From: Candidatus Sulfopaludibacter sp. SbA3
GTDB lineage: Bacteria; Acidobacteriota; Terriglobia; Bryobacterales; Bryobacteraceae
Assembly: GCA_945890485.1 (NCBI GenBank)
Contig: CAMDCN010000020.1
Span: 85,982 to 149,981, forward strand
Direction of reading: 5' to 3'
DNA length: 64,000 nucleotides
Every line of letters starts with the position of its first letter. Position 1 is the stretch's first letter. Shown here one piece after another: positions 46,025 to 54,649 of the stretch. Both the position numbers and the translations under genes were made by a program. The notes beneath the pieces are model-generated. The model saw only the letters and a program-made list of their open reading frames with translations. It made no database searches and was not told the DNA's origin.

Positions 46025-46870
46025 TTAGTCCAGCGAGCGGATCCGTTCCGCCCTGCTGACAATTTGATGAATGCGAATGCCGTAATTTCCTTCGACTACA
46101 ACCACTTCACCCCGGGCAATAACGCAATTGTTCACAATCACTTCGACCGGCTCGCTAACGTTGCGATTTAGCTCGACGATCGATCCCGTAGTGAGCTTGA
46201 TGACATCCTTTAACGGAAGTTGAGCGCGGCCGAACGAAACACTCACCGGCATCTCGACATCCATCAGGAGATCCATCTTGGAGTTCTCGGCTACCGGCGC
46301 CGAACGCGGAGCTTCTGCGGCCGGTTCGGCGCTCCGGTCTTTCGTTGGCTTCGTTTCGCTGGATTGCTCTTCCTCCTCGCCGAAGAGCCGAATCAGTTGG
46401 TCCGCAAATCCGAAGTAGAGTGCGATTTCATTGCCTTCTGGATCGTGGGCTCGAAGCTGAGCAATTCTTCCCCGCGAGGGGACCGATGTTTCTTCCGCAC
46501 CCTTTGCGAGTCCGACTTCCTTACCTATGTGGCTTCCAACGACTCGAGCGACCCCGGATAGGGCTTGGCTCAAGATCTCGACGTACGTGCTTAGGACATC
46601 GGATTCGCTCGCGTCATCAATCCCAGCGGCTTGCAACGCAGCTCCGCCGATGGCTTTCCAACCGCTCGGGCCGATCATTACCCGGAATAGCGGATCCGCG
46701 TGAATCGTCAGCCGCTGACCCCAAATGTGGAGGTCCGGCTCTGCGGCAACAGATTCCGGCGTCACCTGCCCTGCGACTTCGATGGTCCACGACTGCCCGA
46801 GCATGCCCTCAAGAGTGAGCCCGAGCTGTTTGGTGAACTCTTCGACGAGAAGTTGGTCAGGGGATGCCAT
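46025..46870 (-). CDS. FliY/FliN-type flagellar motor switch protein
   Basis: A 281-residue protein. The C-terminal SPOA domain (about 205-275) has DVEMPVSVSFGRAQLPLKDV, VELNRNVSEPVEVIVNNCVI and GEVVVVEGNYGIRI, as in FliN. The N-terminal 150 residues form a separate domain (VEEFTKQLGLTLEGMLGQSW, DVLSTYVEILSQALSGVARV), joined by an acidic linker. A distinct short FliN is encoded at 54381-54629, so the cell has two SPOA proteins. It may be a FliY-like C-ring part with a binding domain. Confidence 0.8.
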   Translation of the reverse strand: MASPDQLLVEEFTKQLGLTLEGMLGQSWTIEVAGQVTPESVAAEPDLHIWGQRLTIHADPLFRVMIGPSGWKAIGGAALQAAGIDDASESDVLSTYVEILSQALSGVARVVGSHIGKEVGLAKGAEETSVPSRGRIAQLRAHDPEGNEIALYFGFADQLIRLFGEEEEQSSETKPTKDRSAEPAAEAPRSAPVAENSKMDLLMDVEMPVSVSFGRAQLPLKDVIKLTTGSIVELNRNVSEPVEVIVNNCVIARGEVVVVEGNYGIRIHQIVSRAERIRSLD

Positions 46871-46898
46871 GTTTCGTTCCTACTCTGCCTCAAGCAAT

Positions 46899-47648
46899 CT
46901 AGAGGCCACCTTGCATCGGCCATTTCTTTTCGAGGTTGGAACGCAGGCGGAGAATAGCCTGGGACTTGAGTTGGGAGACTCTCGATTCGTGCAGTTTGAC
47001 GACCTTCGCGATTTCCCGCAATGTCAGTTCCTCGTGGTAGTACAAGCTCAGAACGGTGCGTTCCACATAAGGCATCCGTTCAATCGCTTCAGCCAATAAT
47101 CGTTCCAATTCGGAACGCTCGAGCAGACGGGACGGCCAATTCTCCTCGTTATCGGAAACAAAACGCAGCAGATCCCGGCCCTCTTCTTCGTTTCCGGAAC
47201 CCTCCAGGCTCCCGAGGTTGATACCTCTTACGTCGATCAACCATTCGTGGTATTCCTGCATCGACAACTTCAGTTCGACGGCGATCTCTTCTTCGCTCGG
47301 CGCCCGTTTCAGGCGTTGCTCGAGTATGTTGATCGTCGCCTCAATAAGCTTGACTCTTTTCCGCTGCTGGCGAGGGGCCCAATCCATTCCGCGAAGGCTA
47401 TCGAGGATGGCGCCTCGGATTTTGTACTCCGCATACGTTTTGAGCTTCACGTTCATCTTCGGATCGAAATGATCGATCGCGGAGATGAGTCCAACAATGC
47501 CCGTCGAGACCAAGTCGTCCAAACTAACGCTGCCTGGTAGGCGCTCATGGATTCGGCGTGCAATTAATCGCACCTGGGGCAGGTGATCCAGAATTAGCTG
47601 CTCCCGATCACTGCTGAGTTTTTCTGCGGTGGCAAAATGGGCATTCAT
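46899..47648 (-). CDS. fliA: flagellar sigma factor FliA (sigma-28)
   Basis: A 249-residue sigma factor for late flagellar genes. The ATG at 47648 is used because it overlaps the flhF stop (ATGA) and MNAHFATAEKLSSDREQLIL leads directly to region 1.2/2. Region 2 has LDDLVSTGIVGLISAIDHFD and YAEYKIRGAILDSLRGMDWA. Region 4 has MPYVERTVLSLYYHEELTLR and LHESRVSQLKSQAILRLRSN. A candidate anti-sigma FlgM is encoded at the other end of the flagellar region. Confidence 0.95.
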   Translation of the reverse strand: MNAHFATAEKLSSDREQLILDHLPQVRLIARRIHERLPGSVSLDDLVSTGIVGLISAIDHFDPKMNVKLKTYAEYKIRGAILDSLRGMDWAPRQQRKRVKLIEATINILEQRLKRAPSEEEIAVELKLSMQEYHEWLIDVRGINLGSLEGSGNEEEGRDLLRFVSDNEENWPSRLLERSELERLLAEAIERMPYVERTVLSLYYHEELTLREIAKVVKLHESRVSQLKSQAILRLRSNLEKKWPMQGGL

Positions 47649-48907
47649 AACGTGGCATAGCTCCGCGTATCGTGATTTTCGGAGAACGCTGCCACCCCGG
47701 CCGAATAGGGCTGGTTCGGGGCGGGCCGGGTTATCCCTTCGTCTTGCGAGGGTGAAAAGCCTTGATGGATTAGATTCGATAGTGCTTGCGGCGTTGCTTC
47801 CACGATACTCTCCGGAATCTTTCGCCCTGTTGTCATCCACGAGAGCGGCAAACGGGCCTCGGCGGCCAATGACCATACAGGTCCAAAGCACAAAGACTCA
47901 TCAAGTCTGGTGAACAGCAGGTGGGTCGGATGACAAATCCTATAAGCTGTCCAATACCGAATCATTTCCGGATTCCGAAGAGTTGCCGGCAAAACCAGAT
48001 GGCGTTCCATCGTCATGTACCCGCACAGGCCAAGGCCTAGAACCGCGAGTTCGGTACTATCCTGCATGGAGAGTCCCGGCGTATCGATTAGGATGAGCCC
48101 CTCCGAACGGGCGCCTGAAAGAATTTCAGGTACGAACTCCGGACCCGAGACGCGCTGATAGCTCACACCCAGCAGTCCACAGATGGTTTGCAGATGGTCG
48201 CCACCTCCGATCCGTTGATTGTCTAGGTCCAGAACGTGAACGGGCCGTCCGCTAGCCAGTCCTTCGCGAACCGCGAGCTTTGCCAGCGTAGTCGTCTTGC
48301 CGGCGCCTGGAGGTCCGATCAGGGAGATGATTCGTTGCTTTTCCATGTGGGACTGGGGACGATTGGACGTTGGAATCAAGAGGGCCTCGTTGAGCAACGC
48401 CTCGGGTGTCTGCGAGTTCGAGATCGTTCCGCCTCGCATCAACTGCAATCCGACTTTCTTCGTAATCTCGTCGATATGCTTAGTTCGCACTTCTCGTTCT
48501 GCCAAATATCCATAGAGTTCATTGAGCGTGCTCCGAATCTCTTCAGATCGGCATAATTCTTCATTCGGCGGCGCATCCATCATCCTCGAGAGAGCCTTCA
48601 GTTCCCGGCGGATGTTTTCTCGGTGGGAATCCGAAGTGGATTTGTGCATCCGGTTCAGTTGAGGAAGTTCGCTTCGCGATGGCGGCTTTCGAACTGGAAC
48701 TGCGGCGTTGACGGCAGCTGGCGAGGGCGGATCGGGCGATGTATTCACGGTTTGAGGCGCGGCAAATACCACCTCATAGCGACCCAAATGCTCTGCCCCT
48801 GAACTGGCCCGCTTAGAGTGAACCAGCATCGCCTCTTCTCCAAACTCGCTGCGGGCGAGAACCAGGGCCTCTTCTACGGTGTCAACGAAATATGTCTTGA
48901 GACGCAT
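47645..48907 (-). CDS. flhF: flagellar biosynthesis GTPase FlhF
   Basis: A 420-residue SRP-type GTPase that marks where flagella are built. The N-terminal B domain begins MRLKTYFVDTVEEALVLARS. The G domain has the P-loop GPPGAGKTTT (about 198-207), VHVLDLDNQRIGGGDHLQ, LILIDTPGLSMQDSTELAV and LFTRLDESLCFG. The usual downstream partner flhG (a MinD-like ATPase) is absent: fliA follows directly by ATGA overlap. Confidence 0.92.
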   Translation of the reverse strand: MRLKTYFVDTVEEALVLARSEFGEEAMLVHSKRASSGAEHLGRYEVVFAAPQTVNTSPDPPSPAAVNAAVPVRKPPSRSELPQLNRMHKSTSDSHRENIRRELKALSRMMDAPPNEELCRSEEIRSTLNELYGYLAEREVRTKHIDEITKKVGLQLMRGGTISNSQTPEALLNEALLIPTSNRPQSHMEKQRIISLIGPPGAGKTTTLAKLAVREGLASGRPVHVLDLDNQRIGGGDHLQTICGLLGVSYQRVSGPEFVPEILSGARSEGLILIDTPGLSMQDSTELAVLGLGLCGYMTMERHLVLPATLRNPEMIRYWTAYRICHPTHLLFTRLDESLCFGPVWSLAAEARLPLSWMTTGRKIPESIVEATPQALSNLIHQGFSPSQDEGITRPAPNQPYSAGVAAFSENHDTRSYATL

Positions 48908-48920
48908 TGTTTTTTCTCCA

Positions 48921-51104
48921 CTAATTCGTTCGGATTACACCCTGGGCGAGAACCCTTACGCCCGGCGGGATTTCACTGTGCGAAAGGACCGTCAGGTTGG
49001 AAATAGAGCCTTCGGTGATCTGGCGAAGAAAGTACCGATTGCTACTTCCAGTAAGTGTGACAATCGGCCCCTCATGAGCACCAATTACGGCACGGATACG
49101 GTCCAGAATTTCCTGGATCCTGCGGGGAGGTAGGTTCAAGATCGAATTGGCTTCACCGTGTTCAATACTGCTGTCGAGGATGGCTTCAATCGAGGGATCG
49201 ACCAGATAGGCATGGAGTTCGGAGCTGGAGGAGAGGTACGGCTTAATGACCATCCGTCTGGTCGCCTGACGGACGTACTCGGTCAGTAAAACGGCATTCT
49301 TGGTCATTGCAGCTGCCTCTCCCAGTGCCTCAAGGATCGATGCTCCGTCCCGAATGGAAACTCGCTCGCGGAGCAAGTTTTGCAGCACTCGCTGCACACT
49401 CGCTAACGGAAGCAATTTGGGAACCAAATCCTCAATTAACTTAGGGTTTTCCTCCGCAATGCGATCAAGCAGCTTTTTGGCGTCCTGCCGCGAGAAGATC
49501 TCGTGCGCGAATCGCCGAATGGTCTCAGCCAAATGAGTCGCCATCACGCTGACGGCATCCACAACGGTGTATCCCGCCGCACGCGCCTCTTCTGCTCGCT
49601 CGGCGGGGATCCAGATGGCCGCAATCCCAAATGCGGGTTCCTTTGTGGGAATCCCGTCCAATTTGGGACAATCCTTCGAAGTCGGAATGGCCATTTCCAT
49701 TCCGGCCGGCAACTCGCAGCGCCCGATCTCGGCGCCCTTGAGCGAAATCGTATACTCCCGGGCCTTCAACTGAAGATTGTCCGTGACTCGCACCGCAGGC
49801 AATAAGTAGCCCAGGTCGGTAGCCAACTGACGTCGAATACCAGCGATTCGCCTGAGCAGCGGGGACTGCGCGCCGCCCTCGACAAGGCGGACCAACCCCA
49901 GGCCCATCTCAACGGCAAGGATCTCGACCCGCAAAAGGGACTCCAGGTTCTCCCGGGCCGGTGGACTGCTAGATTCCGCGTTCGCCTTCTCGGACGTGTC
50001 TACCGTCTGGGCAGATTGCTTCAGGCGCCAGCCCACGAATCCCGCGGCCCCTCCAAGTGCGAGGAAGGGTATTGTCGGCATGCCTGGAAACATCGACATC
50101 GCCATGAGCACTCCTGCCGACAGCAGCAAGGGTTCCGGGTTGCTAAAGACCTGCTTCTGGATGTCCTGGCCGAGTTTATTGTCGGAACCCGTACGGGTGA
50201 TGATCAACGCACCACAAACTGAGATCATCAACGCGGGAATCACCGTCACTAGTCCGTCGCCAATCGTGAGAATGGTGTAGGTCTGCAGAGCTTTCTTCAG
50301 ATCCATTCCATGCTGGATAACGCCAATGAGAAAGCCGGCCAGTATGTTGATCACGGTAATGAGAATACTTGCGACCGCGTCCCGCTGCGTGAATCGGGAC
50401 GCGCCGTCCATGGCCCCATAGAATTCCGCCTCGCCAGATAGTTCTTTCCGTCTCCGCCGAGCCTCCGATTCGTCAATCAGTCCAGCATTAAGGTCGGAGT
50501 CGATCGACATCTGTTTGCCAGGGAGGGCGTCGAGCGTGAAACGGGCCGTTACTTCCGAAATGCGAACAGCACCGTGGTTGATAACAACGTATTGGATGGC
50601 GATCAGAACTAGGAAAATTACCAATCCAATCACGTAGTTGCCACCGACAACGAAGTTGCCGAAGGCCTCGATGACGTCACCAGCGGCAGCTGTCCCGGAA
50701 TTTCCATTGAGAAGGATGAGTCGTGACGAAGAGATGTTGAGTGCTAGACGGAAAAGCGTCATTAGCAGCAATGCCGTCGGAAAGACGTTAAACTCGGCGG
50801 GTTTGTTGATGTAGATCGAGACCAGAAGCAGAACTACGGAAAGCGTAATATTCGCGCTGATCAGGAGATCCAGGACCACTGCGGGCACCGGTGTGATCAT
50901 TGCCAGGACGATGGCAAGCACTGTCAGTGGGACGGCGGCGTCTCGCCAGGAAAACGAGGAAAAGAGTTCGGTGAAGCTGGCGTCTGCTGGGGCGGGGGTG
51001 ACGCCGGACTGGCTACGCGACCTACCACCCGACGCTGGTGAACTGGGTGTGGGCTCGGAACTTCGAGAGGAAATCGGTCCTATTGGTGTGGTGGAAGTTG
51101 CCAT
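48921..51104 (-). CDS. flhA: flagellar export gate protein FlhA
   Basis: A 727-residue inner-membrane component of the flagellar type III export gate. A Ser/Pro-rich N-terminal extension (about 1-40) is followed by eight membrane helices to about residue 365. The FHIPEP-type region reads TRFTLDALPGKQMSIDSDLN. The cytosolic platform (about 390-727) includes VVDAVSVMATHLAETIRRFA and RDGASILEALGEAAAMTKN. The extension makes it longer than the usual 690 residues. Confidence 0.97.
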   Translation of the reverse strand: MATSTTPIGPISSRSSEPTPSSPASGGRSRSQSGVTPAPADASFTELFSSFSWRDAAVPLTVLAIVLAMITPVPAVVLDLLISANITLSVVLLLVSIYINKPAEFNVFPTALLLMTLFRLALNISSSRLILLNGNSGTAAAGDVIEAFGNFVVGGNYVIGLVIFLVLIAIQYVVINHGAVRISEVTARFTLDALPGKQMSIDSDLNAGLIDESEARRRRKELSGEAEFYGAMDGASRFTQRDAVASILITVINILAGFLIGVIQHGMDLKKALQTYTILTIGDGLVTVIPALMISVCGALIITRTGSDNKLGQDIQKQVFSNPEPLLLSAGVLMAMSMFPGMPTIPFLALGGAAGFVGWRLKQSAQTVDTSEKANAESSSPPARENLESLLRVEILAVEMGLGLVRLVEGGAQSPLLRRIAGIRRQLATDLGYLLPAVRVTDNLQLKAREYTISLKGAEIGRCELPAGMEMAIPTSKDCPKLDGIPTKEPAFGIAAIWIPAERAEEARAAGYTVVDAVSVMATHLAETIRRFAHEIFSRQDAKKLLDRIAEENPKLIEDLVPKLLPLASVQRVLQNLLRERVSIRDGASILEALGEAAAMTKNAVLLTEYVRQATRRMVIKPYLSSSSELHAYLVDPSIEAILDSSIEHGEANSILNLPPRRIQEILDRIRAVIGAHEGPIVTLTGSSNRYFLRQITEGSISNLTVLSHSEIPPGVRVLAQGVIRTN

Positions 51105-51119
51105 AGTTACCTGAGGACT

Positions 51120-52196
51120 CTATGCATTTATGCTGCCAGGGAGACGCCCGCCCATCACTCGAAACAGATAGGCCAAGATTTCGGCTACTGCGCGATAAAG
51201 GTGCGGAGGGATCTCTTGACCAACGTCGACTGCAGCGTAAAGCGCGCGGGCAAGCGGAGGGTTCTCAACGATTGGAATCTCGTTTGCCATTGCGATCTCC
51301 CGAATTCGCCTCGCGAGATAGTTCTTTCCCTTAGCTATTACTTTCGGTGCGCCCGAACCGCCCAATTCGTAACAGATGGCGACCGAGTAGTGGGTCGGGT
51401 TAACGATGATAGCTGACGCTTTGGGAACATTCGTAATCATCTGCCGACGAGAATTGTCGCGCTGCATTTTTCGCAGTTTCGCCTTCAATTGGGGATTGCC
51501 CTCGGACTCCTTGTGCTCGTCCTTGACCTCCTGTTTGGTCATCTTCAACTGTTTTGTATAGCGGCTCTGCTGTCGATACCAGTCCACGGCTCCCACCAAA
51601 AGGAAAATAAACGTTGCTTTGTAGAGGAGGTCCGAGATCATCGCGAACACTACGCTTGCGCCAGATGCCGCCGAGCGTCCAGGAAGCGAGAGCAGTTTCG
51701 TGGCGTTGGCTGAAACCAGGAGGTAGATTGCTCCCAAGAAGACCGGGAGCAAGAGGGCGGCTTGGCCTGCCGTCACGACGTTCTGTTTCGGCAGCTCCTT
51801 CAGGCGCGACAGTGGATTGAGTCGGTTGAATTGTGGGGCCAGTTTTTTCGCGGAAATGCCGAGGCGCGAGACCAGGAGCTGAGACAGTATAGCCGCGCCG
51901 GTTAGAACGAGCCCGATTCCAACAATAGGTAATAGGTGCGGGACGAGGACCCTCGAAAACAGTTCGTGCAGAGACTCGCGATGCAGTTCCCTGTAGGTAA
52001 ATGCGATTCCGATCCACGTGGTGATGTGAATTCGGCAACTAGTCCCAAATTGGTCCCCGAATTGGAGCACCATCACGAAAAAGGTTGTGAATTGGACGGC
52101 GGCGATGAACTCTTTGCTTACTACGTAATTGCCGTCTTCACGCGCTTTATTGAGTTTTCGCGGGGAGGGTTTTTCTGTACGGTTGTCGTCTGCCAC
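51120..52196 (-). CDS. flhB: flagellar export switch protein FlhB
   Basis: A 358-residue export gate protein that changes substrate class from hook to filament. It starts at GTG directly after the fliR stop. KTEKPSPRKLNKAREDG-like N-terminus, four membrane helices (about 30-205) and the self-cleavage motif NPTH (266-269, in SAIIVNPTHYSVAICYE) are visible. The cytoplasmic tail matches the family. Confidence 0.96.
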   Translation of the reverse strand: MADDNRTEKPSPRKLNKAREDGNYVVSKEFIAAVQFTTFFVMVLQFGDQFGTSCRIHITTWIGIAFTYRELHRESLHELFSRVLVPHLLPIVGIGLVLTGAAILSQLLVSRLGISAKKLAPQFNRLNPLSRLKELPKQNVVTAGQAALLLPVFLGAIYLLVSANATKLLSLPGRSAASGASVVFAMISDLLYKATFIFLLVGAVDWYRQQSRYTKQLKMTKQEVKDEHKESEGNPQLKAKLRKMQRDNSRRQMITNVPKASAIIVNPTHYSVAICYELGGSGAPKVIAKGKNYLARRIREIAMANEIPIVENPPLARALYAAVDVGQEIPPHLYRAVAEILAYLFRVMGGRLPGSINA

Positions 52197-53015
52197 TTAT
52201 CCCCCGCTTGGGCTCAATATTTTTTCGATAAAGCGAAAGGTTCCCTCGCTCGAATGCATCATCCGATGGGGCATCATCTGAACGGCTATGGCGAGGCCGG
52301 CAAGACTTAGCAGCATCTTCAATGGAAACGACAAGTTTAGGAGCTGCATTTGTGGTTGTAGCCGCGAGAGAAGTGCCATCGCCACATCCACGAGCAGGAG
52401 AACTCCGACGATTGGTGCCGCAATTCGTAAACCCTGGCCAAACATTTCGCCACTCAAAGCGATTAGTGCCGGGGCGTCTGCCCGAGCTGCCATAAAGGCC
52501 CCCGGAGAGTAGGCTTCAAACGAAGTTAGAACTGCCTTCAGCAGGATCCTATCTAGCCCTAAACTCAGGAAAAGCCAAGAGGCGCTGAGGCCAAGCAAAA
52601 CTTGTAGAACAGAAGAATCAGCTTCGGAATTGGGATCCACCGTCGAGGCATAAGAGTATCCTGCCTGGACGCTCAGCGCTTGTGCCCCTAGTACGACCCC
52701 TTCGTGCAGAAACTGGATCGCCAATCCGATCAAGAGACCCAGGCTCACTTCCGCCAGCATTACGCTGAATGCCCCGGAGAGCGTCATCTCGATCCCGCTG
52801 ACTGCAGGCGTAAGCGGGAAGATAAGCCAACTCATGAGGACGACCAGCGCGACCCTCGTCGGTGCGATGGCAGACCTGATTCCCGGGATTGGGATGAAGG
52901 CGAAAATGCCTCCCACGCGAAGGAGTACCAACAAAAAATGCAGCACGAGCGTTTGCGAAATCACCAGATCTCTGGCGCCAAGATGGATTCCCCAGTTCGC
53001 AGAGTTATCGGGCAT
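52197..53015 (-). CDS. fliR: flagellar export gate protein FliR
   Basis: A 272-residue, strongly hydrophobic protein with about six membrane segments. The motif PTRVALVVLMSWLIFPLTP and the conserved LGLLIGLAIQFLHEGVVLGA are typical. It forms the export pore with FliP and FliQ. Its start overlaps the end of fliQ by about 11 bp and its stop abuts the flhB start. Confidence 0.95.
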   Translation of the reverse strand: MPDNSANWGIHLGARDLVISQTLVLHFLLVLLRVGGIFAFIPIPGIRSAIAPTRVALVVLMSWLIFPLTPAVSGIEMTLSGAFSVMLAEVSLGLLIGLAIQFLHEGVVLGAQALSVQAGYSYASTVDPNSEADSSVLQVLLGLSASWLFLSLGLDRILLKAVLTSFEAYSPGAFMAARADAPALIALSGEMFGQGLRIAAPIVGVLLLVDVAMALLSRLQPQMQLLNLSFPLKMLLSLAGLAIAVQMMPHRMMHSSEGTFRFIEKILSPSGG

Positions 53016-53274
53016 ATTTGTCGAGATGACCTAAAATAGAAATCGAGTATTCCGTGAGCCGGTAAAGCATCCAAGGCAAGAATACGAAGAGAGCAAGGAG
53101 AAACGCGGCGAGCCGGGGAACCGTTCCAAAGGCGGAGTCTTGAATCGAGGTCACGATCTGCAAAAGGCTGATCAACACGCCTGCAATGAAACCTACCCCC
53201 AACAAGGGAAGGCAAAGCCAGAAGCACTGCGTGAATGCCTGGCGTACGATTTCCACTACCATCGGACTTGTCAT
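53005..53274 (-). CDS. fliQ: flagellar export gate protein FliQ
   Basis: An 89-residue protein with two membrane hairpin helices. The ATG at 53274 gives MTSPMVVEIVRQAFTQCFWL, the standard FliQ start; the frame is open further upstream but would enter the fliP gap. GVLISLLQIVTSIQDSAFGT is the conserved loop. Confidence 0.94.
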   Translation of the reverse strand: MTSPMVVEIVRQAFTQCFWLCLPLLGVGFIAGVLISLLQIVTSIQDSAFGTVPRLAAFLLALFVFLPWMLYRLTEYSISILGHLDKYAR

Positions 53275-53290
53275 CTTGATGTCTCCGGCT

Positions 53291-54076
53291 TCAATAGAAC
53301 GATCTGACCAGCGACCCAACAACCAAGTTCCAGCCATCGATGAGAACGAATAGGAGCAGCTTGAACGGGGCCGAGACCATCACAGGTGGAAGTTGGACGA
53401 TTCCTACCGACAACGTGACGGATGCAACCAAAATGTCGATGACGAGGAACGGCAAGAACAACATCGCGCCAATCTGGAAACCAGTCTTCAATTCGCTCAG
53501 TACATAAGCCGCGCATAGGATCTTGAGGTCGAGTCCCTCCGGAGTTTTGGGCGGGGGAGTTCGGGAGACCTCCAGCAGCATTTGGACATCTTTCTCTCTG
53601 ATGTACCGTACGAGAAAGGCTTTGAGCGGGACTTGCCCGGTGGCAGCAGCCTCCGAGAGTGTGATCGTACCCGCTTCATAGGGATTCCATGCCTTTTCAT
53701 AAACCTCTGTGAGGACGGGATTCATGATCACCATCGTCAGAAACAGTCCAAGCCCGAGGAGCACGGGGTTTGACGGCGCTGTTTGGGTGCCAATCGCTTG
53801 CCTTAGGAAGTGCAAGACCAACGTAATGCGTAAGAACGGTGTCAGCGACATGATGATGGCTGGCAACACCGTCAAGCCGGTGAACATGAGTATGATCTGC
53901 ATTGGCAGACTTACCGAAGTTGCACCAGTGGCGGACCGCTCTCCTAAGCCCGGCTGCTCAAATTGGATGCCCGGCACCGGCCGAGGCGCAGGGGCCGCAT
54001 CGAGAGAGCTTGAGCCCAACTGAACAATGATCAAGATGTAAAGTAGCCTAAAGCTCCAGCGCTTCCAAGTGTTCAC
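53291..54076 (-). CDS. fliP: flagellar export gate protein FliP
   Basis: A 261-residue core protein of the export pore. A GTG at 54076, in a GTGA overlap with the fliO stop, opens a signal-like segment (WSFRLLYILIIVQLGSSSL) and is preferred over the longer frame. Family motifs are MSLTPFLRITLVLHFLRQAI, NPVLLGLGLFLTMVIMNPVL and LKTGFQIGAMLFLPFLVID. Confidence 0.94.
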   Translation of the reverse strand: MNTWKRWSFRLLYILIIVQLGSSSLDAAPAPRPVPGIQFEQPGLGERSATGATSVSLPMQIILMFTGLTVLPAIIMSLTPFLRITLVLHFLRQAIGTQTAPSNPVLLGLGLFLTMVIMNPVLTEVYEKAWNPYEAGTITLSEAAATGQVPLKAFLVRYIREKDVQMLLEVSRTPPPKTPEGLDLKILCAAYVLSELKTGFQIGAMLFLPFLVIDILVASVTLSVGIVQLPPVMVSAPFKLLLFVLIDGWNLVVGSLVRSFY

Positions 54077-54375
54077 GCGACACCGCCAGCGGCTTGAAGC
54101 GCCTTGGTTTTGCCTGAGAGTGGTTGGATCGGTACAACCGCTTTGTTGGAGACGGCAAGCAGGATAGTCTCGCCATCGAATGTAACGACGTGCAAGGTAC
54201 AATCTGGTCCCAACGTTAGCTTTTCGATCGATTGCAGATGTCTTTCGTTCGATGGCCTGCTCCATTGGATAGCTCGACCACCCTTGGTCACTGAGAAGGC
54301 CCGGATAAGCCAGATGAATCCACCTAGGAGTCCGAAGGTGATCGCCAAGGCGGCTATGGTTTTGTACGGTTCCAT
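54073..54375 (-). CDS. fliO: flagellar assembly protein FliO
   Basis: A 100-residue protein with one N-terminal membrane helix (IAALAITFGLLGGFIWLIRA) and a small cytosolic beta domain (IEKLTLGPDCTLHVVTFDGE, ILLAVSNKAVVPI). It stabilises FliP during gate assembly. Its place between fliN and fliP is the classical order. Confidence 0.85.
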   Translation of the reverse strand: MEPYKTIAALAITFGLLGGFIWLIRAFSVTKGGRAIQWSRPSNERHLQSIEKLTLGPDCTLHVVTFDGETILLAVSNKAVVPIQPLSGKTKALQAAGGVA

Positions 54376-54380
54376 ACGAG

Positions 54381-54629
54381 CTACTCTTGCAAGTTGAAGT
54401 CCGTAATCCGCACGCCCATTGAGGACTCGATAATTACGATTTCCCCGAATGCAACCAGAGCGTCTCCCGCGAGTACGTCGATGTTCTCACCGGCCGACCG
54501 CCGCATCTTGATTACGCTACCTGGCGCCAAACTCAAGATCTCTCTAACGGTCATGATCTTCCGGTCCAGTTCCACGACAATCTCAATCGGGATATCTGCG
54601 CAGTGTCCGAGCTCTTCGGCGACGTTCAT
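54381..54629 (-). CDS. fliN: flagellar motor switch protein FliN
   Basis: An 82-residue protein made only of the SPOA domain: DIPIEIVVELDRKIMTVREI, LAPGSVIKMRRSAGENIDVL and GEIVIIESSMGVRITDF. It forms the lower C-ring with FliM. It is the shorter of two SPOA proteins in the window and precedes fliO by 5 bp. Confidence 0.93.
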   Translation of the reverse strand: MNVAEELGHCADIPIEIVVELDRKIMTVREILSLAPGSVIKMRRSAGENIDVLAGDALVAFGEIVIIESSMGVRITDFNLQE

Positions 54630-54649
54630 TTTGGCGTTTCACTCTGGAA

